A DNA stretch of 64,000 nt. It comes from Turicibacter faecis (lineage in GTDB: Bacteria > Bacillota_I > Bacilli_A > MOL361 > Turicibacteraceae). Every line of letters begins with the position of its first letter. Position 1 is the stretch's first letter. This document shows positions 54,935 through 64,000 of this stretch, one piece after another. The stretch lies in contig NZ_AP028127.1 in NCBI RefSeq assembly GCF_037076425.1, positions 1,208,001 through 1,272,000 of the forward strand, in the 5' to 3' direction. The notes beneath the pieces are model-generated. The model was given only the letters and a program-made list of their open reading frames with translations. It did no database searches and was not told the DNA's origin. The translations under genes and the position numbers were made by a program.

Positions 54935-55366
54935 TTACACGAATGAACGTGCCTGGCTTGAATCCAGATAGCTTTGTAAAATGATGGTTGCAGCCATTTT
55001 ATCAACAACTTTTTTACGTTTCCCACGACTTACATCCGCTTGGATTAATACGCGTTCAACTTGCATCGTCGTTAGCCGTTCATCCCATAAAATTACTGGA
55101 ACGCTTGTTGCCTCCTCAAGTTTTTTAGCAAACTCTTGTGTCGCCTGACCGCGCTCTCCGATTGAACCATTCATGTTTTTAGGCAGTCCTAAAACGATTT
55201 TTGAAACATGTTGTGTTTTTACTAATTGTTGAACGTGTAAAATTGCTTTTTTATAATGATTCTCTTCAAAACGGAACGTTTCGACCCCGTGGGCCATCAT
55301 ACCTAATGCATCACTAATCGCGATACCTAACGTACGTGTTCCTAAATCTAATCCAAGTGTTTTCAT
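54935..55366 (-). CDS. ruvX: Holliday junction resolvase RuvX/YqgF
   Basis: A protein of 143 residues with the RNase H-like motifs [11 protein letters not shown] at residues 5-15, V-L-G-L-P-K-N near 58, and D-E-R-L-T-T near 97. The family is linked to Holliday-junction cleavage and 16S rRNA maturation. It overlaps ireB by four bases. Confidence 0.93.
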   Translation of the reverse strand: MKTLGLDLGTRTLGIAISDALGMMAHGVETFRFEENHYKKAILHVQQLVKTQHVSKIVLGLPKNMNGSIGERGQATQEFAKKLEEATSVPVILWDERLTTMQVERVLIQADVSRGKRKKVVDKMAATIILQSYLDSSQARSFV

Positions 55367-55632
55367 TTTCTTGTTTCAACAAACTTTTCTAATAAAACTT
55401 CTAAGATTTCATCACGTTCAATTTGTTGGATTTTATTACGTGCTCCCTGATAACTTGAAATATATGCAGGGTCTCCTGAAATCAAGTATCCAACCACTTG
55501 ATTAATGGGGTTATATCCTTTTGTTTTTAATGCCTCAAAGACATCGACTAAAATTAACTCAACTGTTTCATTTTGATTTAATTTATCCTCAAGTGCCTCA
55601 TTTAGCATCATCGTATGATTTGAGATCATCAT
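55363..55632 (-). CDS. ireB: IreB family regulatory phosphoprotein
   Basis: A protein of 89 residues with the strongly conserved [20 protein letters not shown] core near 43-62. IreB is a substrate of the PASTA-kinase IreK and modulates cell-envelope resistance in enterococci. It lies between alaS and ruvX, as in Bacillus (yrzL). The ATG at 55632 has GGTGG 5 bases upstream. Confidence 0.92.
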   Translation of the reverse strand: MMISNHTMMLNEALEDKLNQNETVELILVDVFEALKTKGYNPINQVVGYLISGDPAYISSYQGARNKIQQIERDEILEVLLEKFVETRK

Positions 55633-55694
55633 ATTCACCACCCATAAATAGTCCTTAATCCTATTTTACAATATTGCATTGAGGATGAAAAGAA

Positions 55695-58316
55695 CTATAA
55701 GTTATTTTTTAACCATTCGTCAACGCTTAATAAGGCATCTGCAATTTTAGTGATATCTTTAGCTCCAGCTTGTGCCATATCTGGACGGCCACCACCACCA
55801 CCGCCGCAAACGCTTGCTACTTCCTTAACAATTTTACCAGCATGAACACCTTGTTTAACATAGTCTGCCGTTACCCCACAAGAAATAGCTACTTTTCCTT
55901 CTGAGGCACTTGCTAAAACGATAACGGCTGAATCTAATTGTTGTTTAAACTCATCCACCATTTGACGAAGATGATTCATATCTACGTCCATTAATTGCGC
56001 TGTTAAAACCGTTAATCCATTAACCTCATGTGTATTATGAACAATTTCTTTCATTTTTAAATGCGATAATTTAGATTTTAATGATTCATTCTCACGATGA
56101 AGCTCTTTTACTTCGTCTAAAACTCCCGCAACTCGTTCTTCAAGTAGCGCCGGTTTCGTTTTAAGCGTTTCTGATACGTTTGTAAATCGTGTAATAAAGT
56201 GATTCATATATTCATATGCCGCCTGAGAGGTTACCGCTTCAATTCGACGCGTTCCGGCACCAATTCCAGATTCAGAAATAATTTTAAACAACCCAATTTC
56301 TGAAGTATTTGTGACGTGACATCCACCGCACAATTCGATGCTATACTCCCCAGCTTTAACGACACGTACAACATCTCCATATTTTTCACTAAATAAGGCC
56401 ATTGCACCCATCGCCTTTGCCTCATCAATCGATTTTTCAAACACTTGAACTGGAAGTGAAGCCCAAATTTTTTCATTTACAATGGATTCGATACGTTGTA
56501 ACTCTTCAGCCGTTAGACCTTGCATATTTGTGAAATCAAAACGTAAACGTCCAGCTGATACTAATGACCCCGCTTGATTCACATGATCACCAATTACATC
56601 TTTTAGTGCTTGATGTAATAAATGTGTCGCTGTATGGTTTTTCGTTAAAGCTAAGCGGTCATTCACCGTAATTGAGGACTTAACACGGTCATTTAAAGAC
56701 AGGATTCCCTCAACGTTTATTGTGTGTAAGTGTTGACCATTCGGCGCCTTAATAACATCTTGCACTTCTACCGTTGCCTGTTGAGATACCATCGTTCCTC
56801 TATCAGCTACCTGCCCTCCACTTTCTGCGTAAAATGGCGTGCAATCTAAAATCACTTGACCTTGTCCCGATAATGACTCTACAACTTCACCATCTTTTAA
56901 TAATAAAATCACTTGACCTTCTGATGTATATTGATCATATCCAACAAACGTCGATGATGTTTTAAAATTCATAAGCGCCTCATTTTGAGATTGCATACTT
57001 GCTACCTCTTCGCGAGCGTTACGTGCACGGTCTCGTTGAGCCTGCATCTCTTGATCAAACCCATCTTTATCAACACTAAAACCTGACTCTTCCGCATACT
57101 CTAATGTTAATTCATACGGGAATCCATACGTATCGTAAAGCATAAAGGCATCTTTCCCTGAGATAATTTTTGTCTTACTTTTCGCCATTAAATCATTTAA
57201 GATTTTTTCTCCATCAGCAAGTGTTTGACGGAAACGATCCTCTTCAGACTTAATCACCTTTTGAACGAGTTCAATTTTATCTAACACGTATGGATAATAA
57301 TCTTTCATGATATCCGCTACAACAGGGACTAACTCATACATAAACGCACGATCAATTCCTAAATTTTTACCATAACGAACAGCGCGGCGAAGTAAACGAC
57401 GTAAGACGTAACCTCTTCCTTCGTTTGAGAGTAACGCCCCATCAGCCACCGCAAATGTTACGGTTCTTACATGATCGGCAATAACTTTAAAAGCAACAGC
57501 CGTTTCATTCGTGTATTTCACACCTGAAATTTGTTCTGTTTTTTTGATAATTGGCATAAATAAATCGGTATCGAAATTAGTTTCTACCCCTTGTAAGACG
57601 CAAGCCATACGTTCAAGCCCCATCCCGGTATCTATATTTTGATTCGGAAGCAACGGATACTCACTACGATCTAATCCTTCTTTAGAATTAAATTGTGAAA
57701 AAACAATATTCCAAATTTCAATGTAACGATCATTTTCAATATCTTCCTCCAATAAACGGAGTCCAATATTTTCTGGATCATATTTTGGACCACGATCAAA
57801 GAAAATCTCTGTATTAGGACCACATGGACCTTCTCCAATTTCCCAGAAATTATACTCTAATTTCACGATATGTTCTGGTTTAACTCCAAGTTTAATCCAT
57901 AAATCATACGTTTCTTTGTCACTTGGATACACCGTTACATAAAGTAAATCCTTATCAAAACCAAACCATTCTGGAGAAGTTAATAATTCCCATCCCCAAG
58001 TAACAGCCTCCTCACGGAAATAATCACCGATTGAAAAATTTCCCAACATTTCAAAGAATGTATGATGGCGCGCCGTTTTCCCTACATTTTCAATATCATT
58101 TGTACGAATTGATTTCTGTGCATTTGTAATTCGTGGGTTGTTTGGAATTTCACGCCCATCGAAGTACTTCTTTAACGCTGCGACCCCACTATTAATCCAT
58201 AATAAAGTTGGATCATTTGCCGGAACTAATGATGCCCCTGGCTCGATCATATGCCCTTTAGATTTAAAGAAATTTAAATACATTGAGCGAATTTCTGAAC
58301 CTGTCATATATTTCAT
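55695..58316 (-). CDS. alaS: alanyl-tRNA synthetase
   Basis: A protein of 873 residues with the class II catalytic core (motif 1 [11 protein letters not shown]; motif 2 [12 protein letters not shown]), the editing domain with H-T-A-T-H-L-L-H-Q and C-G-G-C-H-V, and a C-terminal glycine-rich region ([12 protein letters not shown]). It charges tRNA-Ala and removes misacylated Ser/Gly. A T-box leader regulates it. It lies just upstream of ireB and is probably in one operon with ireB, ruvX and the DUF1292 gene. Confidence 0.97.
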   Translation of the reverse strand: MKYMTGSEIRSMYLNFFKSKGHMIEPGASLVPANDPTLLWINSGVAALKKYFDGREIPNNPRITNAQKSIRTNDIENVGKTARHHTFFEMLGNFSIGDYFREEAVTWGWELLTSPEWFGFDKDLLYVTVYPSDKETYDLWIKLGVKPEHIVKLEYNFWEIGEGPCGPNTEIFFDRGPKYDPENIGLRLLEEDIENDRYIEIWNIVFSQFNSKEGLDRSEYPLLPNQNIDTGMGLERMACVLQGVETNFDTDLFMPIIKKTEQISGVKYTNETAVAFKVIADHVRTVTFAVADGALLSNEGRGYVLRRLLRRAVRYGKNLGIDRAFMYELVPVVADIMKDYYPYVLDKIELVQKVIKSEEDRFRQTLADGEKILNDLMAKSKTKIISGKDAFMLYDTYGFPYELTLEYAEESGFSVDKDGFDQEMQAQRDRARNAREEVASMQSQNEALMNFKTSSTFVGYDQYTSEGQVILLLKDGEVVESLSGQGQVILDCTPFYAESGGQVADRGTMVSQQATVEVQDVIKAPNGQHLHTINVEGILSLNDRVKSSITVNDRLALTKNHTATHLLHQALKDVIGDHVNQAGSLVSAGRLRFDFTNMQGLTAEELQRIESIVNEKIWASLPVQVFEKSIDEAKAMGAMALFSEKYGDVVRVVKAGEYSIELCGGCHVTNTSEIGLFKIISESGIGAGTRRIEAVTSQAAYEYMNHFITRFTNVSETLKTKPALLEERVAGVLDEVKELHRENESLKSKLSHLKMKEIVHNTHEVNGLTVLTAQLMDVDMNHLRQMVDEFKQQLDSAVIVLASASEGKVAISCGVTADYVKQGVHAGKIVKEVASVCGGGGGGRPDMAQAGAKDITKIADALLSVDEWLKNNL

Positions 58317-58342
58317 CGTTTATCACCTCTTAAAATGAGTAT

Positions 58343-58567
58343 AAAAAAAGCCCTTATAAATTAAGGACGATGTGAACGCGGTACCACCTTATTTTTGTTT
58401 TTATGAAAAAAACAACACTTAAAGGCGATAACGGTGCTAACCGATAGGTTTTACCTACACTCAAGAAGTAGCTTTCGAGTATTTTTCATTAGGGTTTATC
58501 TCAGCCTAGAAACCCCTCTCTGTGGAATTACAAATCTCTACTTTCTTCTATCAACATTTTGTTATTC
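58343..58567 (-). promoter_or_regulatory. T-box leader of alaS
   Basis: On the minus strand the T-box sequence AGGTGGTACCGCG (58375-58387) precedes a hairpin (CCTTA..TAAGG) followed by a T7 run, the classic antiterminator/terminator pair. Upstream, Stem I features GAAGAAAGTA (AG bulge) and a specifier-loop sequence G-A-A-A-GCT-A. The GCU triplet, at 58470-58472, encodes alanine and fits the gene. Uncharged tRNA-Ala would stabilise the antiterminator and allow alaS expression. Exact stem limits were not modelled. Confidence 0.9.
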
Positions 58568-58573
58568 GACTCT

Positions 58574-58602
58574 ATTTTATCGATTTTACGTCAGAGTTTC
58601 AA
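58574..58602 (-). promoter_or_regulatory. sigma-A promoter of the alaS T-box transcript
   Basis: TTGAAA (58597-58602) and TAAAAT (58574-58579) on the minus strand, 17 bases apart, directly ahead of the T-box leader. Confidence 0.75.
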
Positions 58603-58655
58603 GCTTTTTTTTATATTTCGTATAACTATCGATCAAAAAGTTTTTCATTTAATCT

Positions 58656-58686
58656 AAAAAGAGCCTCCCCTAAGGGAGGTTCTTTT
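58656..58686 (-). terminator. terminator of the 55-residue peptide gene
   Basis: AAAGAGCCTCCC pairs with GGGAGGTTCTTT around a four-base loop; the minus strand ends in TTTTT. It abuts the stop codon at 58685. Confidence 0.8.
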
Positions 58687-58852
58687 AAAATGGCATCATA
58701 TCATGAAAGTAATCTTGCCAACATCCAATATTTTTTCGATACTTTTTCATTTGACGTTGAAATTGTTTTTTATAATGACATGGGTCTTCTTGATAAGCTA
58801 CTGTCACAATAAACACTAAAATAAATAATACTAGTAGAACTGCTTTTTTCAC
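58685..58852 (-). CDS. 55-residue peptide with membrane/signal segment
   Basis: A short gene on the minus strand between recD2 and the alaS T-box. It starts with GTG at 58850-58852, 8 bases after GAGG, and stops at TAA 58685-58687, directly before a strong terminator. The product has a K-K pair, then about 17 hydrophobic residues (a signal anchor or signal peptide), then a charged, Cys-containing tail of about 35 residues (E-D-P-C and G-C-W) that would lie outside the membrane. No function is assigned. Start signal, reading frame, hydrophobic segment and immediate terminator together make it a real gene. Confidence 0.7.
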   Translation of the reverse strand: MKKAVLLVLFILVFIVTVAYQEDPCHYKKQFQRQMKKYRKNIGCWQDYFHDMMPF

Positions 58853-58933
58853 ACCATTCACCTCACTTCAACATGATAGTTTTAGTTTGGTTCATTTTAT
58901 TTTTTTTATGTTAATATTCAAAAAAAATTTATC

Positions 58934-61360
58934 CTACTCGTCCATAAAATCATAGGGCGTGACTCCTTCAAGTTCCACCTCATCCAAATATTCAAATGGA
59001 ATTCCATGTTCCTTAAAGTACTCCTCAAATGGATTTGTAATCGTTGTGTGTTCCTTTTGCATTTCAAAGCGTAATTTTAACGTTGTTTGCCGTTCATCTC
59101 CCTCATTTTTTACCCCTTTATCCAATGCCAAATACTCCCCAATAATAATGAGAGATTTTTTTGCCCGAGTGATAGCAGTATAAATTAATTTTTTTTGAAG
59201 CATCACGTGATAGGCATGAGTCATTGGAAGGATGACAATCGGATACTCTGAACCTTGAGATTTGTGAACAGAAACACAATAAGCATGGGTTAAATTTTGC
59301 AAATCACCTTTTTTATAACTTACCTCTTTTGAATCAAAACACGCGATAAGCCGGTCTTCCTTCTCTTCATTTTCATTCTTATAAGAAATCCCGATAACTT
59401 CACCAACGTCGCCATTCATAACCCCCGTTTCAGGTTGATTAGATAGTTGTAATACTTTGTCACCAATCCGAAAAATTCGTTGACCGAATACCATCTCCCT
59501 TTTATTTGAATCATCAGGGGGATTAAAGATTGCCTGCAACATTTCATTAATCGCGTCAATTCCACATTCTCCACGATACATCGGAACTAACACCTGAACG
59601 TCGTTTGCCGTATACCCTTTTGAAAGTGCATTTTCAACAATCTTCTTCAAGTAAAGCGGTATTTGTTGATGTGGTGATTCAACATATAAACGATCTGTTT
59701 TTTTTTCTCTTAAGTCGTTTGGTAGCCGATTATTCTTTACGGCATGAGCTAACGCAATAATCGATGAATCTTGCGCCTGTCGGTGTACTGTTGTCAAACG
59801 CGTTAATGGAATGGCCCCACTTTCAATTAAATCCTTTAAAACTTGCCCTGGACCTACCGATGGCAATTGATTATCGTCTCCTACTAAAATGACTTGAGCA
59901 CCCGTTTCAATACATTGAAACAGCTGAAAGGCAAGCAGTGTATCTAACATTGAACTCTCATCAATAATAATTAAATCATAATCTAATTGAGAAAACTCAT
60001 CATGTTGAAAAACACCGTCAACACCATATCCAAGTAACCGATGAATAGTTGAGGCCTTTAATGTCGTCGTTTCCGTCATCCGCTTAGCAGCGCGCCCCGT
60101 CGGGGCAGCTAACGCAATTGGAAATTTCTTTTCAGAGGTTGCGTATTGGCTAGGGTCAAGTGTGATTTTATGTAGTAAGGAATAAGCCTTTAAAATTCCT
60201 TGTACCACTGTAGTTTTTCCAGTTCCAGGTCCCCCCGTAATAATACTAACCGGATATTTTAGAGCCATTTGAATAGCCTCTTCTTGTTCCTTCGAATACG
60301 TGATTGACATCTCCTTGACCAACCGTTTCATTACTTCCTCTAGTTCCTTATCATTAATCGAATCTTTTGTCTGTAACCTTAAAATCGATTCAACGATTCC
60401 CTTTTCACTATTTACGAGTAACGGAATAAATAAGAATTCGCCTTCAATATAAATTTTTTTCTTCTGGATAAGTGATTGAATTTGTTGATCAATCTGAGAA
60501 AAATCAAGAAGTTGAGCAGACTTTTGATTTAAATACTGAAGAGCACTTTGTACGAGTTGCTTATGATAGACATACGTATGCCCTCTTTGAATAGCGATTT
60601 GATCTAGTACATATAGAAGTGCGGCACGAATTCGACGTGGATCATCCAATGAAATACCTAATCTTTTTGCCAGTTCGTCTGCCCGTAAAAATCCGACTCC
60701 TTCAATATCCTCAATAAGCCGATAGGGGTTCTCTTTAATTATTTCTAACGCCTGGTATTGATAGCGTTTAAAAATTTTCATGACAAGTTTCGGACTTAAA
60801 TCGTATCCATAAAGAGGAGCTAAAATTTGCTCAGTCCCCTGCTGATCAACCAACGTCGCATATAGCTTATCCGCCAATTTTTTTGATAGCTTAGGTACTT
60901 TCTCTAACGCTTCGCGATTGTTTAAAATCACATTAATCGCGTCGTCCCCAAGTGTTTCAACAATTTTTTCAGCCGTCTTTTGTCCGATCCCCTCAAAAAT
61001 ATCACTACTTAAGTAATGCACCAGAGAAGATTTCCCCCTAACCGCGATACTTTCGTAGGCATTCACCTGAAACTGCCACCCATACTTCGGATGTTTGATT
61101 AGATTCCCCTTAAATCGATACGTTTTGTTTTCTGTTAACTTAGGAAAATAACCCGATACCGTCACCTTGTAATAAGTTTTATTTTCCGTTAATCCAATCG
61201 CTTCACATACTTTTTCATCTACAACTTTGTACGCTAATTGAATTTGCTCCTCGGGACATTGGTGTTCGGTAACTATAATTGTCCCAATTGAGAAACCATT
61301 TTCTTCGTTAAAAAAGATTGAATCTAAAAATATACCTTGAATTGAGTTGACTTCTTCCAT
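58934..61360 (-). CDS. recD2: ATP-dependent RecD2-like DNA helicase
   Basis: A protein of 808 residues with the long N-terminal extension of RecD2 (including helix-hairpin-helix repeats near 100-200) and a superfamily 1 helicase core: Walker A G-G-P-G-T-G-K-T-T near 360, Walker B I-I-I-D-E-S-S-M and motif VI-type A-I-T-R-A-K. RecD2 is a 5'-3' helicase used in DNA repair and replication fork support outside RecBCD. It starts at ATG 61360; GAGAGGG lies upstream. It begins 16 bases after the mnmA stop. Confidence 0.95.
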   Translation of the reverse strand: MEEVNSIQGIFLDSIFFNEENGFSIGTIIVTEHQCPEEQIQLAYKVVDEKVCEAIGLTENKTYYKVTVSGYFPKLTENKTYRFKGNLIKHPKYGWQFQVNAYESIAVRGKSSLVHYLSSDIFEGIGQKTAEKIVETLGDDAINVILNNREALEKVPKLSKKLADKLYATLVDQQGTEQILAPLYGYDLSPKLVMKIFKRYQYQALEIIKENPYRLIEDIEGVGFLRADELAKRLGISLDDPRRIRAALLYVLDQIAIQRGHTYVYHKQLVQSALQYLNQKSAQLLDFSQIDQQIQSLIQKKKIYIEGEFLFIPLLVNSEKGIVESILRLQTKDSINDKELEEVMKRLVKEMSITYSKEQEEAIQMALKYPVSIITGGPGTGKTTVVQGILKAYSLLHKITLDPSQYATSEKKFPIALAAPTGRAAKRMTETTTLKASTIHRLLGYGVDGVFQHDEFSQLDYDLIIIDESSMLDTLLAFQLFQCIETGAQVILVGDDNQLPSVGPGQVLKDLIESGAIPLTRLTTVHRQAQDSSIIALAHAVKNNRLPNDLREKKTDRLYVESPHQQIPLYLKKIVENALSKGYTANDVQVLVPMYRGECGIDAINEMLQAIFNPPDDSNKREMVFGQRIFRIGDKVLQLSNQPETGVMNGDVGEVIGISYKNENEEKEDRLIACFDSKEVSYKKGDLQNLTHAYCVSVHKSQGSEYPIVILPMTHAYHVMLQKKLIYTAITRAKKSLIIIGEYLALDKGVKNEGDERQTTLKLRFEMQKEHTTITNPFEEYFKEHGIPFEYLDEVELEGVTPYDFMDE

Positions 61361-61375
61361 CAACGTCACCCTCTC

Positions 61376-62967
<1,592 letters not shown>

Positions 62968-63918
62968 TTAACGTTTCCCTTTATCGTATGGTTCTCCAGC
63001 TGCTTTTGGTCCAACTATATTACGACTAAAGACCATTAGAGCAACTAATGTCATCACGTAAGGTAACGCGTTATAAAATTCCATCGGAATTTCAAATGAC
63101 TTTAATGTATCATTAATAATCGCTAACTGACCTAATGTTTTCATAAATCCAAAGAAAAAAGACGCAAATAAAACTCCCCATGGATTCCATTTACCAAAGA
63201 TAAGAGCTGCAAGAGCCAAGAATCCAAGCCCAGCTACTGAACCATTGTATTCATTCGATGTCGTTACAATAATAATCGCACCTCCAAGTCCTGCTAAGAA
63301 ACCAGAGGCTAACACACCGATATAACGCATTTTATAGACGTTAATCCCCATCGAATCTGCCGCTTGTGGATGCTCCCCACATGCACGTAATCGTAAGCCG
63401 AATGAAGTTTTAAATATAATATACCACGCTAGCACCACTAATCCTAAAACAATAAAGGTTGTCGCATACATTTTACTAAAGAATAGAGGACCAATAACCG
63501 GAATTTTAGATAAAATAGGAACATCTAAACGTGAAACACCTTTAACAATACTTATATTCTGACTTCCTGTCAGTGTTCGCGCTAGGAAAATAGTTAACGC
63601 GGGAGCCAATAAGTTAATAGCTGTTCCGGAAATAACTTGATCGGCTTTTAAATTAATACTTGCATAAGCATGGAGCAATGAAAAGGCACAACCAGCCAAT
63701 CCACCGAGTAAAATACCAATCCAAATCGTTGCATCGCTTCCTGCATAATATTGATTAATAAATAATGCTGTCGTAAACCCACCAACAATCATTAATCCTT
63801 CAAGGCCGATATTGACAACCCCACTACGCTCACTAAATAGACCACCTAAAGCTGTCACTAACATTGGCGCTGTAAAGGCAAAGGCATACGGCATCATTGA
63901 AACAATAAAATCCCACAT
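62968..63918 (-). CDS. nucleoside ABC transporter permease, NupQ/YufQ-like
   Basis: A permease of 316 residues with about nine hydrophobic segments and the family motifs of the BmpA-type (purine nucleoside) transporter permeases: G-L-F-S-E-R-S-G-V-V-N-I-G-L-E-G near residues 26-41 and G-L-R-L-R-A-C-G-E-H-P-Q-A-A-D near 175. It starts by overlap with the stop of the upstream permease gene (TAATG). The transporter's ATPase and lipoprotein genes would lie beyond the window. It is the last gene of the operon. Confidence 0.9.
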   Translation of the reverse strand: MWDFIVSMMPYAFAFTAPMLVTALGGLFSERSGVVNIGLEGLMIVGGFTTALFINQYYAGSDATIWIGILLGGLAGCAFSLLHAYASINLKADQVISGTAINLLAPALTIFLARTLTGSQNISIVKGVSRLDVPILSKIPVIGPLFFSKMYATTFIVLGLVVLAWYIIFKTSFGLRLRACGEHPQAADSMGINVYKMRYIGVLASGFLAGLGGAIIIVTTSNEYNGSVAGLGFLALAALIFGKWNPWGVLFASFFFGFMKTLGQLAIINDTLKSFEIPMEFYNALPYVMTLVALMVFSRNIVGPKAAGEPYDKGKR

Positions 63919-64000
63919 TATTTAGCACCTCCGTCTTTTTTCTTAGAAGCTATTTTTTTAAAGAAGCTTTGGAGTAATAATGAAATGGCTGAGAAGTATA
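63918..64000 (-). CDS. C-terminal end of the partner permease (partial)
   Basis: The last 26 codons of a gene that runs off the right edge. The stop TAA at 63918-63920 overlaps the ATG of the next permease. The basic, short tail (F-F-K-K-I-A-S-K-K-K-D-G-G) would suit a NupP/YufP-type subunit, but too little is visible to be sure; the call comes mainly from its neighbour. Confidence 0.7.
   Translation of the reverse strand, partial: YFSAISLLLQSFFKKIASKKKDGGAK

Larger units (their letters stand above)
58317..58684. other. region between alaS and the small peptide gene
   Basis: Holds the alaS T-box leader, its promoter and the terminator of the peptide gene. No other gene is seen here; the plus-strand open frames at 58434-58812 are shadows of these structures and of the peptide gene. 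Confidence 0.6.

Noticed and set aside
58434-58812. Plus-strand frames across the alaS T-box and the peptide gene.
   Set aside because: They read the antisense of a T-box leader, a terminator and a real minus-strand gene.

Overview
The window is low-GC, Gram-positive (Firmicutes) chromosome. An intact sporulation sigma factor K gene, the Bacillus-like orders alaS-ireB-ruvX-DUF1292-mltG-trmR-trhP1-trhP2-udk-greA and yqeG-yqeH-yhbY-yqeK-rsfS-yqeM-comEA-comEC-holA, a T-box leader on alaS, and two very large repetitive proteins without signal peptides all point to an endospore former. A gut Firmicute such as Turicibacter is my best guess; that genus call is inference. Nearly all genes lie on the minus strand. 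The exceptions are an ISL3-family transposase, an HD-domain gene and sigK.

Layout: (1) 1-1.9 kb: a tyrosine recombinase and a small DUF308-type membrane protein. (2) 2.1-8.4 kb: a five-gene glycan operon made of a large methyltransferase-like/GT4/GT2 fusion, a GT2 enzyme, an unrecognised protein, a CapE-type 4,6-dehydratase and a CapF-type reductase, closed by a terminator. (3) 8.6-10.1 kb: a complete ISL3-family insertion sequence with inverted ends and an 8-bp target duplication, inserted between the glycan operon and the terminator of the upstream gene. (4) 10.2-20.8 kb: a coiled-coil protein, an NhaC antiporter with a long structured leader, an HD protein, an ECF transporter set (UPF0397 S component, fused EcfAA', EcfT), a BaiN-type flavoprotein and a coupled pair of poorly known genes. 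(5) 21-26.3 kb: a glycosyltransferase with a TPR-like tail beside a 964-residue protein carrying about fifteen 39-residue beta-rich repeats. (6) 26.8-31.1 kb: an XRE-cupin regulator with potABCD (polyamine uptake), behind a consensus promoter. (7) 31.3-37.3 kb: typA, holA, comEC, comEA. (8) 37.4-40.1 kb: a 920-residue collagen-like protein with 237 uninterrupted G-X-Y triplets, lying between the yqe cluster and the com genes. (9) 40.7-48.7 kb: yqeM-rsfS-yqeK-yhbY-yqeH-yqeG, sigK, nadE-nadD, mtnN. (10) 48.7-62.5 kb: greA, udk, the tRNA 5-methoxyuridine genes, mltG, ruvX, ireB, alaS with its T-box, a previously easy-to-miss 55-residue membrane or secreted peptide gene, recD2 and mnmA. (11) The right edge: two permease genes of a nucleoside-type ABC transporter, one cut by the window end.

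The most interesting material is the surface-structure theme: two giant repetitive proteins without signal peptides, a TPR-containing glycosyltransferase beside one of them, a rare-sugar and glycosyltransferase operon, and sigK in the same 64 kb. Together these could encode a glycosylated spore-surface layer. That link is inference. Other points worth checking are the attenuator-like leader of the nhaC gene, the 55-residue peptide gene, a 40-bp tandem duplication in a gene-free stretch, and CapE/CapF without a visible CapG.
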